DNA from: Corynespora cassiicola
Lineage: Eukaryota > Ascomycota > Dothideomycetes > Pleosporales > Corynesporascaceae
DNA length: 64,000 nt
NCBI GenBank assembly: GCA_022059125.1
Contig: JAEUWY010000005.1
Location: 2,294,001 to 2,358,000, forward strand
Reading direction: 5' to 3'
Both the position numbers and the translations under genes were made by a program. The notes beneath the pieces were generated by a model, which was not told the origin of the DNA, made no database searches, and saw only the letters and a program-made list of their open reading frames with translations. Below are positions 56,597 through 64,000 of this stretch, piece after piece (position 1 is the stretch's first letter; each line of letters starts with the position of its first letter).

Positions 56597-59500
56597 ATGG
56601 ACGTCGAAAAAGGAGCCATGTCGCCCGCCGACCACTCTGATCAGATGTCTCCCAGTGCGACCGAGCGCTTTCCCAGGACACACGTCGACAGCCAGCCCCT
56701 GCCCACTGACTCGATGGTGACGGTTCCGCTGTCCGAGACGGGCAGCAGACAGAGCGCTGCCGAACCGAGCGACAGGGCCACTGCGCTGCCGCAGCTCGAA
56801 ATAACCACGGATGAGAAGAGGCTATCGTCACGGCCAACCTCCACCGAAATCATGCAGGCGATCAGGGAGCGATCCAGCCAGGACGGCAGCATCAATACAA
56901 CAGTGAACAGTCCCACCATATCTGTTCGAGACGAAGACGCCCCGCCCACGCCAAAGACAGGAGACCGCTCCAGGAGCGACAGCAGTGGTTCAACACAAAG
57001 TGCACACGTCGATTGGGCCGAGCTAGAGAAAAAGGAGGAACAGGAGCCGCAGGAGGAAGGTCAGGACGAGGTGAGCAAAACCCCCACCCTCCCAAATACT
57101 AACTCACCGCTGACATCACCAGGCCATGGCCCTTTTGTTGGCTCGTCTCGAGCAGGAAAATAATGCCCTCATGGCCGACTCCAAGGCTGGCATCAAGGCG
57201 AATCGTGCTCGCAGCCAATCCCGCCCGCCGTCCATGAACCAACTCAAGCGCCTCGTCCAGGAGCAGGACACCTCCCAAGTCCGCATCTCCCAGCTCCCTT
57301 CGCCTCCGCCCATGACAGAACTCGAGTTCTGGGCCGCTCTCGTTCGCGACTATCCCCAGACCGTCCAACGACTCCCGACCCTCACATTGAACAAGATCCG
57401 CGGTGGCATTCCTGCTCCGCTGCGGGGTGTGGTGTGGCAGAGCGCCTCGGGCGCACGGGACAAGCTGATCGAGGATCAATACGACACGCTCTGCGGCGAA
57501 TCAAGTCCCTACGAGAACATCATTAACAAAGATCTCGGTAGAAGTTTCCCTGGCGTCGAGATGTTCAAGGATCCCGAAGGGGAGGGCCAGAAGATGCTGG
57601 GACGTGTGCTGAAATGCTTCAGCTTGTATGACAACAAGATTGGCTACTGCCAGGGACTAGGATTTCTCGTTGGCCCTCTGCTCATGCAAATGGGCGACAA
57701 AGAGGCATTCTGCGTCCTTGTACGGTGGGTGCAGCTGCTCCTTGCCCCGCTATGAATTCCGCTGACATGCACCAGACTTATGGAGGACTATGACCTGCGC
57801 TCTTGCTTTCTCCCCGACCTTTCCGGGCTCCACCTACGAATCTTTCAATTTCAGCGACTTTTACACCAGCACATGCCCGACCTAGCCGTCCACCTCGAAG
57901 AGCTCGGCGTCGAATCAGCATACCTTTCCCAGTGGTTTTTGTCATTCTTTGCCGTCACTTGCCCGTTGCCTATGCTTTTCCGTATTTATGACGTACTTTT
58001 CGCCGAAGGCGCTTCCGAAACCATCATGCGGGTTGCCCTTGCTCTTATGAAGAGGAACGAGAAGAAGTTGCTCGCCCTCGCCGAGTTTGAGGACGTCATG
58101 CAGCTACTTTTGGGTCGAGCACTCTGGGATCCGTATGGTCGCAACGCCAAATCGGCCGACGAGCTTGTCAATGACTTCGTGAGCTTCACCAACGACGTCA
58201 CTCGCGAGAGCTTGCAGACCCTGGAGACCAGCTTCAAGGAGGCACAGGAGAAGGACAGCTCCAAGCTCAAGGTGCAAAAGACGGCCACGTCTTTCCTGGG
58301 CCGATTGTGGGGCCCATCCAATTCATCGACAAAGTCCGTCTCGCTGAGCCCCGGACTATCAGCACCCTCGAGACCTGTCAGCTTCCTGCGTCGCACCCCT
58401 TCGAAGCAGAGCCTCGCCTCGACCCTCAACTCCACCGACGGCTCAGAGGCTTCCAACAACACTCAGAGCACTGCCTTGACAGAACTCTCCCGCGCATCAT
58501 CTGGCGATGCTCTCTCGCTCAAGTCGGGCCACGGCTCCGTCGCGATGAGCGTGGGACACTCGGCCAAGGACCGCGATCTGCACTACCAGATTGAGCAGCT
58601 GCTCATGTCAGTGAGCCAGCTGCAACGACAGAACAGCGAACTCGAGGCCGCCCTGCAGAAGCAGAAGGAGGATCGCAAGGAGGATCATCGCATTGTGCGG
58701 ATAGTGGTCGACAAGATCAAGAAGAAGCGCTCGTCCCTTTCTGCTCCCTCGTCGCGCGAATCTCGTCGCCGGACCACCATCACGGCCGCCACAATGGATG
58801 CTCCGCCAGATACTGACGTCTCTATTACTCTTCCACAGGAGGTGGAAGAGGCGGCAGAGGCTTTGGAAAAGCGATTCCCCTCACACCAGACCCATCACCG
58901 CGCCTCTTCAATGTTCGAGACCAAGCAGGTCTTGCGCGACAGCTTGTCTCGCACCAAAGAGCAGCTGTCGTCGGAAACCATACGCGCACAATCCCTTGCC
59001 CGCGAACTCAATGACCGTGACGCCGAGCTTCAGATCGCGCGCGATGCCCTCAAGGAAACCCGCCAGCGCCTCCAGGATTGCTACAACCAGAACCAGAAGC
59101 ACGAGAAAACTATTCAGGACCTCCGCCAGAACGCCCGCAAAGGGTCAGTGCCCTGGGCCACTGACGCAACCCCCGATGCCTCCCCAACTCTATCGCGCTC
59201 CAGCACTGCAGACAGCACAGTCTCCAACCACAGTGGCCTGCGTGAATTTCGTCTCGGCCGCACGTCATCCCAGAAGTCCGTCGCGCCTCAGTTTGGCAAG
59301 CGTAGTTCGAGCCTCGCCACCCAAGCCGTGCTTGCAACGGAGAACCAAACCCCTGCGGACAACGAGGCACTCCTGCTTGAGCTGGTGAATGCGAAGACGG
59401 CAGAAGCTGTGGCTAAGCAAGAGCTGGAAGAGATGAAGGTCAAGTTTGAGGGCTTGAGGAAGACGATGAGCGCGCAAGCACAGGCGTCTCCCACAGTGGA

Positions 59501-59618
59501 GAAGCCAGCCCCATCACCGGCGCCCGCGCCTGCACCCGCAGCGAGCACCGGCGGTGGATGGGGATGGGGCGGTTGGAAGCGGACAGCCAGTACTAACAAT
59601 GCGACGGTTGCGAAGTAG
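56597..59618 (+). CDS. TBC-domain Rab GTPase-activating protein
   Basis: Three exons (56597-57070, 57123-57724, 57776-59618) give 972 aa with introns of 52 and 51 nt. The first ~160 residues are disordered and Ser/Thr-rich. The TBC domain spans about 230-470. Its catalytic arginine-finger motif is INKDLGRSFP and its glutamine-finger motif is YCQGLGF. Other TBC landmarks are RGGIPAPLRGVVW and FLPDLSGLHLRIFQFQ. Coiled-coil segments follow (LHYQIEQLLMSVSQLQRQN; LSRTKEQLSSETIRAQ) and the C-terminus is Pro/Ala then Gly/Trp-rich (GGGWGWGGW). The layout resembles Gyp5/Gyl1-type GAPs that act on Ypt/Rab GTPases at Golgi and polarised exocytic sites. The two splices are needed to keep the domain in one frame. 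Confidence 0.93.
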
Positions 59619-61120
59619 TGAGCCGGGCGCTCACCCAGTATTGCTTATGAGGATGGGGGATCGTGTGAGTGGGATTGTATAGACTTGGTCAGCACGTTGG
59701 ACGTATATTTGGACATGTGGGAGAAGACCCGGCCCGCGCACCGACATGGCGACGGGCGGGCATGATTTGCATTGCAGTATTTCTACCCGATGATACCTCA
59801 AGCCGCTTGTTTCTGGCTTTCAGCTCCCAGGCCTCGACCGTGGGAGAACAACTTTAATGAGTAGTTGACATGAATTATTCAATTGGAGTTTTTTGAACCC
59901 TGACTGCCGCCGCCCGCCTGCCCTGTGCCTGTTGCATTTGCAGTGAGTCACCTGACGTATAGCCGAAGAATGCCTTGGATAAAGGACATGAGGGTTGGAA
60001 TAGGGTTCGAATAAGGCCGGACCCAAGATTCGTATTCCCACGTTGGTGCACGGCATCAAGCCTCAAGCCCCCTCGATAGATAATATCCACGTTCTGGATC
60101 GTCGCGCGACGGAGGACCCGCCCTGCTACCCCCTGTGATTACCGGACGTCATTCCCACCTAATCATTCCCTAAGCCACGCCCAAGCCTCGACCACGGCCT
60201 CAAAACCAGGTCAGCGGCCCGGTCTTTTTTCCCCCTCTGGATGCTCGTGGACCAATTGTGGCGGCGCCCCCTCGCCCAGGGTCAGGCCCAGTCAGGCTCA
60301 TGCGATTCGATTGCTCAGCGCGGCGGTGAAATTCCCGCTTGCCGTGCTCCGCACCCGCCGGTGATCGCAAACGGGCGGTGGGCATGGATGGGGAGTAGCG
60401 CGATTCCCCAATATGCGGGGTCGGCGTGGCGCCGCTGCATTTGCGGGGTGGGGATGGAGTTTCGACCTGGTCGATGAGGGCGCACGACATGGGATGGGCG
60501 CACGAGCTCCAGGAGGGAGAGAAAGAGAGGAAGGTAGCACGGGGCCCGACAATGCTATGCTCGATGGGTAGATATCTGGCCTTTCGTCACCGACAAGGCA
60601 TCAAGTCTGTCCTGCCGGATGCGTGGTTTGTCCCCGTCGGCTGGCTGGCTGGCAGCGTTTCGTTTCGTTTCGGTGTTGTTTTGCGCTTCCGCCCGCGGGG
60701 GCGCGCGCCGTGGGTCGTGGCGCGGCGCTCTCGTTCCGCGCTGTTGCAGCTGGCGCTGGTGCTGCTGAGACAAGTACCGATGCATGCGTTGTGTCGAGCT
60801 AGTAGGCCAGGGAAATGGGAGCGGGCGTGCCGTGTGCTCGGGACCGTCGCTGAAAGTCTATTCCAACTGCCGGGGCCAGACGGGGCATCGGTCCGTCTTG
60901 TCGCTCGAATCACTGGCCCTTGATATCAGGCCTTGTTGGGGCTTGCGAGGCGTGGCGGAATAAGGCCGTCAGGCTGTATTTGAAGGTGTTGGTGTCGCCT
61001 GGGTACTCGCGACTGCACGCGTCGTCTTTTTTTTACTCGCTCTCACATTGGAAAGATTGGCTGCACTCATCATGGTTGATGATAGGGTAGGATGGACCCT
61101 TGTGCGATAGGATGACGCTG
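59619..61120. other. 1.5-kb GC-rich intergenic region, no gene seen
   Basis: ORFs on both strands overlap and have no motif. The right end is the leader of the DHA1 gene; a T8 run occurs near 61027. Confidence 0.45.
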
Positions 61121-63157
61121 ATGGTGTTGATTCAGGATCGCAACAACCTCGCCTCTGAGCTCCATGTCGAGCTTCTGCCGGGCACAGAGGTTATGACAGA
61201 TGTGGGCTCGCATCACTTTGTCAAGGGCTCGCATCGCACTGTGCTGGTTCCTCAGCCGTCTGATGATCCCCACGATCCGCTCAACTGGAGCACGCTGTGG
61301 AAGACAATCACCATCACTTCGGCGGCAATGGTGACCTTCAGCCAGGGCTTCGGACCTCTGGCTTTGGCACCCATGTTTCCTGCTCTCATGGAGTCTTTTG
61401 ATTGCTCGTTGGCGGATGCAGTCCAGTTTACTGGTGTTTGCATCTTAGTCCTTGGGTTTAGCAACTTTATCTGGTATGTGAACATGGCTTTTTCGTGACT
61501 CTTCGTCCATCGAAGCAACCTGCTAATATAAACCAGGGTGCCGATTTCTTCCTCGTTCGGTCGTCGTCCTGTGTACTTGATATCCCAGCTCATCAATTTT
61601 GGCACCACAATCTGGCGTGCCAAGGCGACATCGTATGGCAGCTTCATGGGTGCTTGTGTCGTCAATGGGATAGGGGCTGGTCCAGCCGAAACAATCATGC
61701 CGGATGTCATTGCCGACATTTTCTTCTTGCACGATCGCGGAAAGTGGAACACGCTATACTGGGTCGTATACATGGGCAGTCTAATGGTGAGATCAACTCG
61801 CACAAGACTGTGATTGGGTTACTGACGACGATCAGGTATCGCCCATCATCTCTGGTCCAATGGCTGAAAACATCGGCTGGAGGAGCTTTTGGTGGCTCAA
61901 TACTGGCCTGCTTGGGCTCAGCTTCCTTATGGTCGTTTTCATGTTCCCAGAGACCCGCTATCATCGCCAGGTCGTACAGGAGATTGCGACCAAGACTTCA
62001 GACGAGAAGCTTGAGCCATCCACGATCGAAGACACCATGGAGAAGCCCCCCATCGACCCCGAGAACATCCAGCATGTCCCAACATCAACCTCTACCTCTG
62101 CCGTCGGCGATGGCCTTACCGTCGAAGAGACTGCCGCTCGCGACCCCTACCTCGGCAAAGGAACGCCGGCCAAGTGGCAATGGAAGCTCTTCCAGCCCAA
62201 CGCGCACCCCTTGAAGAGCATCATCCGCGACCTCTGGACACCATGGAAGCTCTTCGCATTCCCCATTGTCGAATTCGCCAGCTTCGTCGTCAGCTGGAGC
62301 TGCTCGAGTTTTCTGACGTTGAACCTGACGCAGAGTCAAGCTTTTGCCGCGCCGCCGTACAACATGAAGCCGCAATCCATTGGTGCGTAATCCTCCTTGC
62401 CCCACATGACCATGCTCCACCTCTTCCGTCTCCACTTTGTGTATACCCACCTAGCCCTAGCCTACCGTCTAGTCAGACGCATGCATGTGATGCAAGTGTG
62501 TCATGTTGGAAGAGAAGGCCAGATGTGCTGACTTGATATAGGGTTCATGAATTTTGCGATCCTCGTGGGCGCCTTCATCGGCCTCTTCACTGCCGGTCCG
62601 TTGAGTGATTGGGTCTCTGCGCGTCTCACCGTCAGGAACAATGGCATTCGCGAACCTGAGATGCGCCTCCCGGCAATGATCCCTTACATCATCATCATGT
62701 ACCTCGGCAACATTGTTGTCGCTGTCGGCTATGATCGCCACTGGCCCTGGGAGGCTATTGTCATTATTGGTTTCACGTGTGCTGGCATCCAGGTTGCTGC
62801 TCTGCCTGCTATCAGCAGCACGTATGCTGTAGATTCGTACAAGCCGGTTGCAGGGAGTTTGTTTGTGGCCATTACAGTAAACAAAAATCTCTGGGGGTAT
62901 GGGTTCAGCAAATTTATCACGCCGTGGGCTGAAGAGGACGGGTAAGTCGTAGCTTTTCTTTTTTTCCTGCTCTGGTGTCTTCTTGGCATTCTTATTTGCT
63001 GTATTAGTGCTGCAAGACTAACGGTTGCAGATTCATCCCACCGATCATGACGAATGCGAGTTTGATCCTCCTGTTCTGTCTCTGTGGCATCATTTTTTGG
63101 TTTTATGGCAAAACTTTCAGGCGCTGGAGTCGCAACTCGAAGGTTCATAGCATGTGA
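61121..63157 (+). CDS. DHA1-type MFS transporter
   Basis: Five exons (61121-61473, 61537-61786, 61836-62382, 62542-62941, 63031-63157) give 558 aa with all phases closing. The N-terminus carries the family hallmark PQPSDDPHDPLNWSTLWK. Motif A is weak but present as FGRRPVYL, and the long loop between helices 6 and 7 ends in the typical RDPYLGKGTPAKWQW. Twelve helices are expected in the plasma membrane; related proteins export drugs or take up small metabolites. The start is chosen at 61121 because M-V-L-I-Q-D-R-N fits the family's N-terminus. Alternatives are 61112 or a short exon starting at 61072 that would splice to the GAT at 61135. Intron 3 (159 nt) is longer than the others. Confidence 0.88.
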
Positions 63158-64000
63158 GCGCGTCGCGCTTGGTAGGTCATGGTATCGGGTGCAAGAGTTT
63201 GGCGATGTCGAAATAGTAATTCGCAAGGAGAGAGGGCTATCATGTAGAACAGTCTGTTATTGAGTCACTGATAGGCACGCTCTCATCAATCTGATCTTTG
63301 ATCGGACTTCGGAAACTAAATTTAGTCTCTGCATTGCCTATCAGGGACTGCATCGCCACATCGAGACGTGTTGCCTTTAGAGGTTAGTCACCGCCCCGGC
63401 CCGTCCAGTCCACGGGTCTTGGATGGTTCTTGCCAAGACGTGTTGGTATGGCTTTCGTTGACCGTAACCTCACATCAACTCTCGCAATATGTCTTTTCGT
63501 GGCTAAGAAATCTATCAGTACGTTTAGACTCAAACACGAAATGACATGGCCCGGAAAGAGACCCACAGCGGGCTAGCAGCCTAATAACGGCTTCATGATG
63601 ATGTTTCAAACCATCACTACCTGATGTTCATGTCCAACAGAGCATTTGAAAAAATTTCTGATCCACAGCTTACTTCTCTGGCTAAGTCAGACAACAGATT
63701 GCCTCCAATAGAGAGATAACAAACTCAACGCAGCAACAAAAAGGCAATGTGATGGCAATTTTGCTGCTCGATATGTGCATCATAAGCCCTCAGCTTAAAT
63801 GCCCATGCGTCATGAGGTGCTTGTCAGATTCACTGTGGTGTGGTGGTGTCACGTATTTGACGCGTTATTCACGCGTTATTCACGCGTTATCCTACGCGTT
63901 GGGCCACGCTAACGCATCCTCTTTTTCGACGATGCTGGCATGGCCAAAAGCGTATCCCATCATCGCTTACATGCAGTTTACATACTCCGCCAAAGGCTCT
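63158..64000. other. Right-edge intergenic region
   Basis: No gene is supported before the window ends. Its main content is the cluster of ACGCGT boxes at 63860-63899, which probably belongs to a gene beyond the edge. Confidence 0.5.
63860..63899. promoter_or_regulatory. Cluster of four MluI cell-cycle boxes
   Basis: ACGCGT begins at 63860, 63871, 63882 and 63894, i.e. at spacings of 11, 11 and 12 bp. The first three are inside an 11-bp tandem repeat (ACGCGTTATTC). ACGCGT is bound by the MBF (Mbp1/Res-Swi6) G1/S factor in fungi. A regular spacing near one helical turn places all sites on the same DNA face. Confidence 0.65.

Noticed and set aside
1..64000. CRISPR arrays, rRNA genes, telomere repeats
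   Set aside because: None was seen: no regular direct repeat with unique spacers, no conserved 5S or rDNA motif, no TTAGGG array.

Overview
The window is nuclear DNA of a filamentous ascomycete (Pezizomycotina, probably a Dothideomycete; the class is inferred from gene content). Evidence: protein genes are cut by many 44-90 nt introns with GT(A/G)AGT-like donors, CTRAC-type branch points and YAG acceptors. Zn2Cys6, rhodopsin-domain, DHA1/DHA2 and CorA-like proteins of fungal type are present. There is one intron-bearing nuclear tRNA. No bacterial operon, CRISPR array, rRNA gene or intact transposon was seen. All exon joins below were derived by reading splice sites by hand and checking that frame and phase close; none is confirmed by transcripts.

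Layout. 0.6-4.7 kb: class II aldolase-like enzyme, MFS transporter and an SH3 adaptor of the LSB1/PIN3 type. 5.3-12.4 kb: an SDR oxidoreductase, a Zn2Cys6 regulator, an NmrA-like reductase and a 14-TM DHA2 efflux pump stand together and look like a small regulated catabolic or detoxification cluster without a backbone synthase. 13.5-16.5 kb: an orphan and a rhodopsin-domain membrane protein. 18.9-24.7 kb: a CCCH zinc-finger protein, a modular cysteine-rich secreted protein and a CorA-type transporter. 25.3-28.6 kb: a DUF2231-like membrane protein and a secreted amidase. 29.1-38.2 kb: a GC-richer core block with the ISWI remodeler, the GET3/ArsA ATPase and a secreted class 3 lipase. 39.2-47.1 kb: an AT-rich, gene-poor block with a small zinc-ribbon ORF, a glycosyltransferase, a P450 and a 116-aa orphan. 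48-64 kb: GC-rich again, with a possible small gene, tRNA-Glu(UUC), two related orphan genes (the first apparently broken), a TBC-domain RabGAP and a DHA1 transporter.

The most interesting signals are: four ACGCGT (MluI cell-cycle box) elements spaced one helical turn apart at the right edge; a perfect 18-bp palindrome of two such boxes upstream of ISWI; the exon-module duplication in the secreted cysteine-rich protein; the tandem orphan pair; and two GC-AG introns. I did not find a convincing wholly new multi-gene system. The best candidates for undescribed biology are the modular secreted protein and the orphan families.
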